DNA from: UBA6265 sp964526965
GTDB taxonomy: Bacteria > Chloroflexota > Chloroflexia > Thermomicrobiales > UBA6265
DNA: 30,631 bases
Direction: 5' to 3'
Assembly: GCA_964526965.1 (NCBI GenBank)
Contig: CAZGML010000033.1
Location: forward strand, 1 to 30,631
Shown: positions 15,500-22,551 of the stretch, one piece after another
Layout: every line of letters starts with the position of its first letter
How positions within the stretch are numbered: the stretch's first letter is position 1
Notes under the pieces: generated by a model
Told to the model about the DNA's origin: nothing
What the model saw: the letters and a program-made list of their open reading frames with translations, nothing else
The model's database searches: none
Program-made: the position numbers and the translations under genes

Positions 15500-16519
15500 T
15501 CATGACGAAAACGGATTCCGATCGCCATGCAGCACCTGCAGCAACACCGCCTTGTGAACGTGAAGCCTCGCTTCAGCCTGGTCGAAGATGATGCTCTGTG
15601 GCCCATCGGCGACTTCCGGCTCGACTTCCTGTCCGCGGCGCAACGGCAGGCAGTGCATGAAGACCGCCTCCGGTTTTGCGCGTTCCATCAAATCCTCTGT
15701 AACCCGATATGGCGCAAGCGCCATCAGCTTGCGCGGGTTCTCCTGCTCTCCCATGCTTTCATGGATATCCGTATAAACCGCATCTACCCCACGCACGGCC
15801 TCCTTCGCGCTACTGAAGAAGCGAATCTCGGCACCCGCCTGGCTGGCCAGGGCCTGTGCTTGCGGAACGATCAGCGGATCGGGGCCAAACTCTTTCGGAC
15901 ACGCGATATGCACATTCACTCCAGCCGCCGCCATCGCCAACATGAGCGAATGGCACACGTTGTTCCCGTCGCCCAGATAGGCAAACGTGAGCCCCTCCAG
16001 CGAGCCGAAATGTTCACGAAGCGCAAAAACATCACTCAATGCTTCCAGCGGGTGATCCTGACTGGTGAGCGCGTTGAACACCGGAACAGACGCCCCGCGG
16101 GCAAATTGGATGAGATCAAGTGGGTCAGCAATACGTGCTGCCACGGCGTCGACATAGCGGCTAAAGATAGCGGCTGTATCTTCGATGGTCTCGCCGCGTT
16201 TGAGTTGCAGGTCTTGCGCACCCAGGAAGATCGCCTGGCCACCGAGCTGCTCCATACCTGCCTGGAAGGCTGTGCGGGTGCGGGTACTTGGGTGCTGGAA
16301 GATCATCCCCATCGTTTTGCCGACTAACCACGGATGGCTGACGCCATTCTTGCGGAGTCGCTTCAGCACCTCGGCGGTATCCAGAATGGCAATGCGCTCT
16401 TCAGGGCTGAGGCTGGCATCACTGAGAATGCTTCGACCGCGCAGGCTGTCGGTAAGTCGCAATTCGTGCTCCTCTTCGTTGATGGTGTAGTCGATCATGC
16501 GACTCATCTGCAGCGCCAT
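15500..16519 (-). CDS. Ornithine carbamoyltransferase-type protein, second tandem copy
   Basis: 339-residue aspartate/ornithine carbamoyltransferase family protein, predicted to form citrulline from ornithine and carbamoyl phosphate. The carbamoyl-phosphate loop STRTR is at 78-82; 'DHPLEALSD' stands where most ornithine enzymes have HPCQxLAD; 'YTDIHESMG' is the ornithine SMG loop; 'FMHCLPLRRGQEV' is the catalytic cysteine motif. The Q-to-E change after HP and the EQENPRK segment after SMG differ from the upstream copy, so substrate use may differ. It starts at 16,519 with AGGAGA, 8 nt after the upstream gene stop, whose TAG abuts the site. True ornithine enzyme versus a related carbamoyltransferase cannot be settled from sequence alone. 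Confidence 0.85.
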   Translation of the reverse strand: MALQMSRMIDYTINEEEHELRLTDSLRGRSILSDASLSPEERIAILDTAEVLKRLRKNGVSHPWLVGKTMGMIFQHPSTRTRTAFQAGMEQLGGQAIFLGAQDLQLKRGETIEDTAAIFSRYVDAVAARIADPLDLIQFARGASVPVFNALTSQDHPLEALSDVFALREHFGSLEGLTFAYLGDGNNVCHSLMLAMAAAGVNVHIACPKEFGPDPLIVPQAQALASQAGAEIRFFSSAKEAVRGVDAVYTDIHESMGEQENPRKLMALAPYRVTEDLMERAKPEAVFMHCLPLRRGQEVEPEVADGPQSIIFDQAEARLHVHKAVLLQVLHGDRNPFSS

Positions 16520-16527
16520 ATCTTCTC

Positions 16528-17607
16528 CTACGCCATCGTGTGCACGAGAAGCGCCTTGTGCACATGGAGCCGGTTCTCGGCCTGGTCGAATACGATGCTC
16601 TTTGGTCCATCCACAACGCTGGCGGCCACTTCTTCGTCGCGGTGCATTGGCAGGCAATGCATGAACACGGCGTTATCGGCGGCGGTCTCCATCACCTCAT
16701 CCGTCACCTTGTACGGAGCCAGGGTCACCGCGCGGTTAGCAGCATCGGCCTGGCCCATGCTGACGTGAACATCGGTGTAGACGACGTTCGCGTCCCTGGC
16801 GGCTTCCAGCGGATCGGTGCAAACGTCGACGGTTGCGCCGGTGCCTCTTCCCAGCCACTGGGCATGCTGAACGACTGCCGGATCTGGTGCGAACTCTTCC
16901 GGAGCAGCGACGGAGACAGAGATGCCCATGGCCGCGCCACTCAACATCAGACTGCTGAGCATGTTGTTGCCATCGCCCATGTACGCCAGCTTCAGGCCCT
17001 TGAGATCACCAAAGGTCTCCTGCATGGTGAGGAGATCGGCATACGCCTGCAGCGGGTGGCAGAGATCGCTGAGGCCATTCATGACCGGGATCGTGGCGCT
17101 TGAGGCCAGCTCAATCAAATCATTGTGATCGGCAACTCGAGCGACGAGGGCATCGACATAGCGGCTGAGAATCTGGGCTGTATCGCCGATGGTTTCACCG
17201 CGGTTCATCTGCAAATCGTTCACACCGAGGAAGATCGCCTGTCCGCCGAGCTGGGCCATACCTGCCTCGAGACTCACGCGTGTTCGTGTACTCGGGTGCT
17301 GGAAAATAAGGCCGAGCGTTTTACCGGTGAGGTAATGATGCGGCTCCCCTGCGCGATGCATCCGCTTGAGGCGCGCGGCGGTATCGAGCAACTCGAGCGT
17401 TTCTTCTGGAGTAAGGTCCGTGTCTACCAGCACGTGCCGTCCATGAAGTTTGGTGCTGACGGAAAACGTCGGCAGCGCAGGCATGGTTGGGCCGCCCAAC
17501 AGCGATGTACGGCTGCTGGCTGGACCGTTCAGGTTCTGACTGACACTCGGTACGGAATGAAGTTTGGGTGTAGCCGGGCTAAAGGTTGTACTGGCTGTCT
17601 CTTCCAT
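16528..17607 (-). CDS. argF: Ornithine carbamoyltransferase, first gene after the T-box
   Basis: 359 residues. Transfers the carbamoyl group to ornithine to form citrulline. STRTR lies at 106-110 in 'FQHPSTRTRVSLEAGM', the HPxQ motif is 'CHPLQAYADLL', the SMG loop is 'YTDVHVSMGQAD', and the catalytic motif is 'FMHCLPMHRDEEV'. An N-terminal Ser/Pro-rich extension of about 50 residues precedes the first family residues (KLHGRHVL); an internal ATG at 17,484 would remove most of it but has no ribosome site, whereas 17,607 has AGGGA 9 nt upstream, downstream of the T-box antiterminator. Frames extending further to 17,982 run through the T-box and are not coding. It is closely related to the gene that follows. 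Confidence 0.9.
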   Translation of the reverse strand: MEETASTTFSPATPKLHSVPSVSQNLNGPASSRTSLLGGPTMPALPTFSVSTKLHGRHVLVDTDLTPEETLELLDTAARLKRMHRAGEPHHYLTGKTLGLIFQHPSTRTRVSLEAGMAQLGGQAIFLGVNDLQMNRGETIGDTAQILSRYVDALVARVADHNDLIELASSATIPVMNGLSDLCHPLQAYADLLTMQETFGDLKGLKLAYMGDGNNMLSSLMLSGAAMGISVSVAAPEEFAPDPAVVQHAQWLGRGTGATVDVCTDPLEAARDANVVYTDVHVSMGQADAANRAVTLAPYKVTDEVMETAADNAVFMHCLPMHRDEEVAASVVDGPKSIVFDQAENRLHVHKALLVHTMA

Positions 17608-17935
17608 TTGGTTTCGTCCCTTTTGGTCGTGACGACACGGATCGGAGACCACCCGGTGTGGTTTCCAATCAAAGGGGCGAGAGACGTCGGATCCCGCGGT
17701 ACCACCCTTCTTGCGCAAACGGTGCGCATCTCTCGGCTGTTGCTCGCATGGAGGCCATCCATCCAAACCTACTTGCCGTTGCCGGCTTTCTTCGGTTGGC
17801 TGCTCACGGACGCGTTCGGCGGTTGTTCGCTGATACCAGGCTTGCACTCTCCCTGGCTCGCTGAAGCGAAGTGGCCGCGTACTTCTTCCGATCGACGCAG
17901 GCTGTGAGAATTGACTTGTGGGGGATATCTGATGA
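17608..17935 (-). promoter_or_regulatory. T-box riboswitch, predicted arginine-specific (CGC)
   Basis: The conserved T-box AGGGTGGTACCGCG lies at 17,708-17,695 on the minus strand, so uncharged tRNA would pair its ACCA end with UGGU (discriminator A). Stem I is present: lower helix CGGA/TCCG, the loop-E pair AGTA (17,883-17,880) and GAA (17,817-17,815), then the specifier triplet CGC (17,814-17,812), an arginine codon. The distal arm 'AGCGAGCCAGGG' resembles the usual apical bulge. Flanking CGAGAGA and TCTCTCG enclose the T-box. No clear U-rich terminator follows, but CCCTTT (about 17,680-17,675) can pair with the AAAGGG of the argF ribosome site, so control may be translational. Deacylated tRNA-Arg should switch the cluster on. 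Confidence 0.85.
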
Positions 17936-17959
17936 AGTTGCGCTAACCGGCAGCGGCCG

Positions 17960-18064
17960 CTAGCGCGTGGTACGCACCACACGCCTGAGCGGCCTGGCGG
18001 GAGAGCGGGAGACGTTCTCCGGGCCGAAGTTAGGCGCTATAACGATGTGCGACGTACCAGTCAT
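17960..18064 (-). CDS. 34-codon arginine-rich leader ORF
   Basis: An ATG at 18,064 has a GGAGA site 6 nt upstream and opens a 34-codon frame ending at TAG 17,960. The last 15 residues (SRSPARPLRRVVRTTR minus the first) contain six arginines, using CGC, AGG, CGT and CGC codons. It lies between the promoter at 18,205 and the T-box. An Arg-rich leader peptide in front of an arginine pathway suggests ribosome stalling as a second arginine sensor. Chance cannot be excluded in GC-rich DNA. No homolog is known to me. Confidence 0.4.
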   Translation of the reverse strand: MTGTSHIVIAPNFGPENVSRSPARPLRRVVRTTR

Positions 18065-18148
18065 TAATGTTCTCCAGAGCGGTATTATGCTCCGCTGCTG
18101 TGCGCTTGAGTTCCACAAACGCGAAATCGGCGTCCAGGAGACACCCCA

Positions 18149-18178
18149 CCCCGTACCCACATCCTTGTGAGTACGAGG
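18149..18178 (-). other. 12-bp hairpin at the start of the arginine leader
   Basis: CCTCGTACTCAC and GTGGGTACGGGG (minus strand) pair over 12 positions with two G-T pairs and a 6-nt loop. It lies at or just after the predicted transcription start and 28 nt past the upstream transporter stop. It could protect the 5' end or act as a weak terminator of the transporter transcript; no T tract follows. Confidence 0.4.
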
Positions 18179-18180
18179 TG

Positions 18181-18210
18181 AATGTACGCTTTGGCACAGC
18201 GGAATGTCAA
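18181..18210 (-). promoter_or_regulatory. Promoter of the arginine cluster
   Basis: TTGACA at 18,210-18,205 (perfect -35), an 18-bp spacer, then TACATT at 18,186-18,181 (4 of 6). The predicted start is near 18,174. The -35 overlaps the stop codon of the upstream transporter. The resulting leader of roughly 570 nt carries the small ORF and the T-box. Confidence 0.65.
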
Positions 18211-19526
18211 GGCATTTCGGAAAACAGGGCAGTTTCTGCTTCAGTTTCTTCGGTTTCTGCCGCTTCCTCAGGAGTCAACGACCGTGAGACCGCCTCTACC
18301 TCCCGGATGAACGGGGAGAACACGAAGAGCCATACCGAGAAAAGCACCATGCTACTGCCAATAATGAGAAACGATATTGACAGGCCGAATTGCTCAAGGA
18401 ATGGCGTAATGAGGAGAACACCCAATGGAGACGCAATCATGGCACCAGCCCCGATCACTCCCTGAACCCGGCCAAGTACTTCGGCCTCGGTGATGCGGTA
18501 CACCAGCGCGAATACCACCGGGTTCACCATCCCGGTGCCAATACCCATCAGGAATCCGCCAACCCAGGCAACAGCGAGACCCGGGATACCGATAAAAATG
18601 AATATCGGCAAGGTGAGAAGCAGCACACTCATCCGCACGACGTTTGCCCGTCCCAGCCGCTCAGTCAGGCGTTCTACCAGAACGCTGCCCACGAGTGAAC
18701 CGGCACCAAATCCGCTCATCAGCAATCCGAACCGGGTGGCGCTTTCCCACTCCGTTTTGGCGAGATACGGAATCAGCACCGCCAGGAATGGTGATAACAA
18801 TCCATTGATGATGAGGGCGGTAACGATGAGGGATCCAAGCAACGCATGCTTGCGCACATAGCGCAGCCCTGCGCGGATATCCTCTACCACCGAGGGTACC
18901 GCTTCACGCGGAATATGCATCTCGGGAATAAGCATCAGCATGGTGATGGCGGAAACGGCGAACGCTGCCGCATTGATCCAGAGGACATTGGTGGCACCAA
19001 GCCATGAGATGAGCACACCCGCCAACACCGCTCCGAAAATCATTGATACGGCCTGGAACACCCCTTGCAGCGAGGTCACCCGCTCAATCGGGACCTTCCC
19101 ACGTTCCGCGAGCATCGGGATCAGTTTGTTGCGGGCGCTGTAGCCGGGAGTATCGAATATCGCACCGGCCACCATCAGGATAAGAAGCCAGGTGAAGTTC
19201 AGGTAATCGAGAGCGAACAGCAATGGCACCATCGCCACCGTGACGCCGCTGACGATATCCGAAAATGCGCTGAGCCGACGCTCGTTCATGCGGTCGGCCA
19301 GGGCACCTCCGAGGAACATCATGACGACACTTGGCAACATGGTGGCCGCGGCAACGAGCCCCATTTTCGCGGCGCTGCCGGTGAGCACCAGCACAAACCA
19401 GGGTACCGCCAACGATGTGAGCTGGTTGCTAACAAGCGAGATGAAACTGGTAGTTAGGAGAATTGTGAGTGGCCGGCGCTCTGGCTTAAACCAGACACCG
19501 ACCATACGGGCTTTCGTGGCTGCCAT
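18207..19526 (-). CDS. MFS transporter (EntS/MFS_3-like exporter)
   Basis: 439-residue 12-TM major facilitator. The first helix region 'SLVSNQLTSLAVPWFVLVLTGSA' and the loop 'GGALADRMNERRLSAFSDIVSG' fit the MFS_3/enterobactin-exporter-like group, as does 'YSARNKLIPML' with 'GAVLAGVLISWLG'. The C-terminal tail is acidic (TPEEAAETEETEAE). The start at 19,526 lies 2 nt after the stop of the small ORF; an ATG at 19,505 is an alternative, and the ribosome site is weak, so coupling to the upstream ORF is plausible. Substrate unknown; multidrug or siderophore export are common in the family. Confidence 0.88.
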   Translation of the reverse strand: MAATKARMVGVWFKPERRPLTILLTTSFISLVSNQLTSLAVPWFVLVLTGSAAKMGLVAAATMLPSVVMMFLGGALADRMNERRLSAFSDIVSGVTVAMVPLLFALDYLNFTWLLILMVAGAIFDTPGYSARNKLIPMLAERGKVPIERVTSLQGVFQAVSMIFGAVLAGVLISWLGATNVLWINAAAFAVSAITMLMLIPEMHIPREAVPSVVEDIRAGLRYVRKHALLGSLIVTALIINGLLSPFLAVLIPYLAKTEWESATRFGLLMSGFGAGSLVGSVLVERLTERLGRANVVRMSVLLLTLPIFIFIGIPGLAVAWVGGFLMGIGTGMVNPVVFALVYRITEAEVLGRVQGVIGAGAMIASPLGVLLITPFLEQFGLSISFLIIGSSMVLFSVWLFVFSPFIREVEAVSRSLTPEEAAETEETEAETALFSEMP

Positions 19527-19528
19527 GA

Positions 19529-19747
19529 TTAGATTCCACGCGCCACTTTGAGCGGATTTTCTCTGACACGCTCCAGGCGACGCTGTTCACAATGTCCGTG
19601 GATTTTGTGACCGATGGCGATAAAGGTGCTGCCCATCAATCGACGGAATCCGGAAACGGTGAATCCATTCTGCGCTGCCAGGTAGGAACTTCTTAAAAAC
19701 TGCTGCCGGGTCGAGATCTCTTCCTGCGTAATCAATCGCACGTTCAT
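19529..19747 (-). CDS. Small hypothetical protein, 72 aa
   Basis: ATG at 19,747 with a GAGAGG site about 10 nt upstream; the stop lies 2 nt before the transporter start, suggesting translational coupling. The middle 'GFRRLMGSTFIAIGHKIHG' is a mildly hydrophobic, basic-edged stretch that could be an amphipathic or membrane-associated helix, and the C-terminus is strongly basic (EQRRLERVRENPLKVARG). I do not recognise the family. A competing 68-codon frame (19,587-19,793) covers part of the same DNA but lacks a convincing site. Confidence 0.55.
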   Translation of the reverse strand: MNVRLITQEEISTRQQFLRSSYLAAQNGFTVSGFRRLMGSTFIAIGHKIHGHCEQRRLERVRENPLKVARGI

Positions 19748-19871
19748 CGTACAGATACCTCTCAAACCACACCTTTTGCGTGGCTGATGGCAATCCGCCC
19801 CCGTGAATTGCTACGAACTCTCGTTGTATTGATGTGAACTCGGGCCGCGAGATACGGCACTCCCTGAGGTT

Positions 19872-19896
19872 CTGGCCCGGCTGATTACCGGGCCAG
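19872..19896 (-). terminator. Hairpin after the DUF4097 gene
   Basis: A perfect 9-bp stem CTGGCCCGG / CCGGGCCAG with a 7-nt loop lies 10 nt past the DUF4097 stop. No T tract follows on the minus strand, so it may be only a partial terminator or an mRNA 3' end protector. Confidence 0.45.
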
Positions 19897-19906
19897 GTCA
19901 GGCAGA

Positions 19907-21442
19907 TTATGCATCTCGCTCCAGCTCGGCCAGAGCCTCATCGACGGTCATTTCGCCGTTCTTTACGGATTCCAGCAGTCTGGCCCGTCGCTCGGCGGTG
20001 GCGGCCTTCTGCTCAACATCCATCGGAGATTCCGGCTCCGTTGGTGGTTCGGGCGATTGTGGCGCCTTCGGCTCCACCACTGCAGTTGAACTATCGCGCT
20101 TCTGTTGCGTGTCTGTTTCGTTGAGCATGGCACCGAGTTTGGTTCCGATGTCCCTGATCCAGCCCTTGGCGCGCTCGATCTCGAAATCGAGATTGATATT
20201 GATGTCACCTTCGCTCCGCTCGGGCTGCGCGTCTTGCTGCTTTGCGCTGTCCGCAGCCGACGGCTGCTCGTTCAGCATGGTGATTTCCGAGTCGATAACG
20301 GTGTGAATATGGATATCACTGCTGACGGATTTGGCGCTTATGGTGGGGCCGTTGCCCTCGCCGATTATCCAGACGCGCTTGCCATTCTTGGTCCACTCGC
20401 CGGTGGCCTCGATCTCGCCGCTGAGGCTCTTGCCGTTCAGCGTTGCGCCTTCTGCTGGCACGCGCAGGTTCACTTTCACATCGCCCGTGACGGTATCGAA
20501 GCTGTAGTTCGTGGCATTGTTCAACACGCCATCGACCGCGATATCGCCGGCGACGGTGGCAAACCGACCTCCCTTCATGGTGACGTTGTCGGCGCGCGCA
20601 TCGCCGTTGGCGGTGCGCACCGCGAGCCATCCGCTGGCACCGTCAACAGTGACATCGCCATTAGCGGTATTGGCCTCCACCGATCCGGAGACGTTTTCGA
20701 GACGAACATCGCCGGTAGCGGTCGACGCATGCGCGTTGCCGGAAACCTCTTTGGCTACCAGATCGCCATTGGCGCTGTTGATCGTGAGATTACCGCCGAC
20801 GTTTTCGACCTGCAGGTCACCATTGGCGGTCTTGAAGTCAACCTCGGCACTCACGTTCTCCAGCTTGCCGTCGCCGTTGGCGGTTTTCAGGTTCACTCGT
20901 GATCCTTCGGCAAGGGACTTCGGAAGGCGTATAGCAATGTCGTAATTCACGTCCATGCCGAACTTAAAATCTTTGCTGCTCCACTCGCTGGATTTGAATC
21001 CTTCCTTCAGTTGGGTCTTGAGCTTGTTGGCAAGATCACCAACGTGACTCCCCACTTGCCAGTTCGGGCGCAGGGTGATTTCGTTATCCACCTGCTGGAA
21101 GAACCAGTGGCTGTGATCCACATTCTCACCGCTCTGGCGAGTGGCCGTGATTTCGACGTGATCGATATCCGTTCCAACGACATCCAGATCGCCATTGCCA
21201 TTGGTGACGTTCATCTTCAACGGTTTGGCTGAATCGAGATTGGCGGTAAAGAAGATCGTATCGCCTTCAGTACGAGAGTGTTCCGCCTGGTTGACCTCGG
21301 TGGTCTCCTCGTTCTCTTCGCCGTTACTCGCCTCGTCATTGAGATTGTTTGTTTGGTCTTCAAATTCGTTGGTCATGTCTTCGAGCTCCTTGATTCGTTC
21401 GTTGAGATTCCGCGTGAACTCGTCGTCAGTCGGAAATGACAT
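19907..21442 (-). CDS. DUF4097 beta-strand-repeat protein with SHOCT-like C-terminus
   Basis: 511 residues, no signal peptide. Residues 1-60 form an acidic, likely coiled N-terminus (LNERIKELEDMTNEFEDQ). A DUF4097-type domain follows, with about eight tandem ~18-residue repeats between residues 182 and 330, each built around [T/S]A[N/T]GD and ending near 'ENVSG' (examples TANGDGKLENVSAE, TANGDLQVENVGGN). This predicts a right-handed beta-helix or stacked strands. After an acidic/proline linker, the last 28 residues (ARLLESVKNGEMTVDEALAEL) repeat the SHOCT-like module also present in the two preceding genes. It lies 18 nt after the middle gene. Related proteins include Bacillus YvlB. Probably cytoplasmic; function unknown. 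Confidence 0.85.
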   Translation of the reverse strand: MSFPTDDEFTRNLNERIKELEDMTNEFEDQTNNLNDEASNGEENEETTEVNQAEHSRTEGDTIFFTANLDSAKPLKMNVTNGNGDLDVVGTDIDHVEITATRQSGENVDHSHWFFQQVDNEITLRPNWQVGSHVGDLANKLKTQLKEGFKSSEWSSKDFKFGMDVNYDIAIRLPKSLAEGSRVNLKTANGDGKLENVSAEVDFKTANGDLQVENVGGNLTINSANGDLVAKEVSGNAHASTATGDVRLENVSGSVEANTANGDVTVDGASGWLAVRTANGDARADNVTMKGGRFATVAGDIAVDGVLNNATNYSFDTVTGDVKVNLRVPAEGATLNGKSLSGEIEATGEWTKNGKRVWIIGEGNGPTISAKSVSSDIHIHTVIDSEITMLNEQPSAADSAKQQDAQPERSEGDININLDFEIERAKGWIRDIGTKLGAMLNETDTQQKRDSSTAVVEPKAPQSPEPPTEPESPMDVEQKAATAERRARLLESVKNGEMTVDEALAELERDA

Positions 21443-21460
21443 TGGGTCTTACCTTTCCTG

Positions 21461-21847
21461 TTACTCAATGGTGATTTCAATACGATCGGAACCCTGATTG
21501 ATATCCAGCAATTTTCCGGTGAAACCCGACCGGGCAATCTCGCGAATATTCGGGACTTCCGCAAGCCGACCTCCAGAGAAGCGGCTGATGACGCTGAGTC
21601 CCATATCCACAAGCGCCAGCGGCAGGTTCAAATCGATCTCCTTGTCTCCATTCGCGTTGGTAATAACGATATGAACGGATCTCGATGGTTTCGGTGGTGC
21701 GGGCGGCTTCGGGGTCGACTGTGTCCGCTCAATGCGATCCATTGATTCGAGTAGTCGAGAGCCTTCGTCGGCGGAAATCGTGCCATCCTGCACCATTTGC
21801 AGGATCATGAAACGTTCGTCCTGCATGGTGCCGTCGGGAGGGGTCAT
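21461..21847 (-). CDS. Small SHOCT-like/YvlB-N-type protein, 128 aa
   Basis: Residues 11-36 (RFMILQMVQDGTISADEGSR and on) are the SHOCT-like two-helix module. A proline-rich linker follows (STPKPPAPPKPS), then a beta-rich domain 'VHIVITNANGDKEIDLNLP' and 'ALVDMGLSVISRFSG', similar to the segment that accompanies this module in DUF4097-associated proteins. It overlaps the DUF2089 gene stop as ATGA, so it is translationally coupled. No signal peptide or membrane segment. Function unknown; it probably acts with its two neighbours through the shared module. Confidence 0.78.
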   Translation of the reverse strand: MTPPDGTMQDERFMILQMVQDGTISADEGSRLLESMDRIERTQSTPKPPAPPKPSRSVHIVITNANGDKEIDLNLPLALVDMGLSVISRFSGGRLAEVPNIREIARSGFTGKLLDINQGSDRIEITIE

Positions 21848-22251
21848 GATTCTCTCCCTTCGTTCAACGCTGCCAGGCGTTCGGCAGCCGTCTCAGCGGA
21901 AATCGTGCCGGCGTGCAGCTCTTCAAGAATGCTGCGTCGCTCCTCTCGCTCCTGGCTTGGGCGGAGTCGGCTCCTGCCGGCGTACCCAAGCTGGCTGACG
22001 ACCTCATCGAGCCGGGCCTTGACTGTGGGATAGCTGATGCCGAGATCGACCTCAATATCCTTGATCACACCCTTGTTCTTGATGAACGACTCCAAAAATG
22101 CGAGTGACTGGGTTGGCAGGCGGTTCATTTTGTGCAGGAAGAAGTTGCCTTCTACTGATGTACCGCATGAATCGCACTCGAGCCGTGATACGTGCATCAG
22201 ATCGCCACAGGTAGGGCAGTCGGCTTTGACTGGGAATTTGGTGGCGGCCAT
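21844..22251 (-). CDS. DUF2089-family zinc-ribbon/HTH regulator
   Basis: 135 residues. An N-terminal zinc ribbon has Cys12, Cys15, Cys26 and Cys29 (CPTC, CDSC), followed by a helix-turn-helix region around 62-90 ('GVIKDIEVDLGISYPTVKARL'), which is the DUF2089 signature. Residues 106-130 (RSILEELHAGTISAETAAER) are the SHOCT-like module. A clear AAGGAG site precedes the ATG at 22,251; the frame can be extended to 22,383 but that crosses the promoter. As first gene of the unit and a likely DNA-binding protein, it probably autoregulates through the repeats around its promoter. Confidence 0.87.
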   Translation of the reverse strand: MAATKFPVKADCPTCGDLMHVSRLECDSCGTSVEGNFFLHKMNRLPTQSLAFLESFIKNKGVIKDIEVDLGISYPTVKARLDEVVSQLGYAGRSRLRPSQEREERRSILEELHAGTISAETAAERLAALNEGRES

Positions 22252-22272
22252 TCGTGTTTCTCCTTGAGGGTC

Positions 22273-22296
22273 GTCGCCCCGGCTGAATGGGGCGAC
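22273..22296 (-). other. 5' leader hairpin of the DUF2089 gene
   Basis: GTCGCCCC and GGGGCGAC form a perfect 8-bp stem with an 8-nt loop, about 12 nt upstream of the DUF2089 ribosome site. A GTAC lies just outside, as in the palindromes of the arginine cluster, so it may be another member of the same repeat class. Confidence 0.45.
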
Positions 22297-22337
22297 TCCC
22301 GTACATCCGTCGAATCGGTGGGGGTCATACCGCTTCG

Positions 22338-22407
22338 ATGTCCATACAATAGAGGAGCCGATTAATAATGTCAACACCCACATTGAAAATATTTACATGG
22401 ACATTGA
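22338..22407. promoter_or_regulatory. Candidate operators around the DUF2089 promoter
   Basis: An 8-bp inverted pair, ATGTCCAT (22,338-22,345) and ATGGACAT (22,397-22,404), encloses the promoter. Direct copies of ACATTGA start at 22,380 and 22,401, exactly 21 bp or two helical turns apart. A further palindrome CTTACC-tgcg-GGTAAG lies at 22,414-22,429. These suit binding by the zinc-ribbon/HTH protein, but no footprint is known. Confidence 0.4.
22346..22374 (-). promoter_or_regulatory. Promoter of the DUF2089-SHOCT-DUF4097 unit
   Basis: TTGACA (22,374-22,369), 17-bp spacer, TATTGT (22,351-22,346). The -35 is perfect and the -10 matches 4 of 6. The predicted start is near 22,339, giving a leader of about 90 nt with one hairpin. 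Confidence 0.7.
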
Positions 22408-22498
22408 TATTTCTTACCTGCGGGTAAGTGCATATGGGGGTTAACCGGTAGAAAGCGGTGCAATTACCGTATTTCAGGCTGAATTGGGTGTGCTTCGT

Positions 22499-22504
22499 TA
22501 TAAT
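22499..22504 (+). promoter_or_regulatory. Possible -10 box for the SH3-like protein gene
   Basis: A perfect TATAAT lies 48 nt upstream of the ATG at 22,552. No good -35 is found at 16-18 bp, so either it is a weak or activator-dependent promoter or the match is chance in this AT-richer divergent gap (22,252-22,551). Confidence 0.35.
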
Positions 22505-22551
22505 CTGGGAAGTCATACGAAGTGGGGAAGCCTCATTATTGGGAGACGGTA

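Noticed and set aside
17608..17982. N-terminal extension of argF to 484 residues
   Set aside because: The extra 125 codons translate the T-box and leader; the ATG at 17,607 has its own ribosome site.
19587..19793. A 68-codon minus-strand frame overlapping the 72-aa ORF
   Set aside because: No convincing ribosome site, and the alternative frame ends just 2 nt before the exporter start.
20500..20900. Regular GC-rich nucleotide periodicity suggesting a repeat array
   Set aside because: It is coding: it corresponds to the ~18-residue TANGD repeats of the DUF4097 protein.
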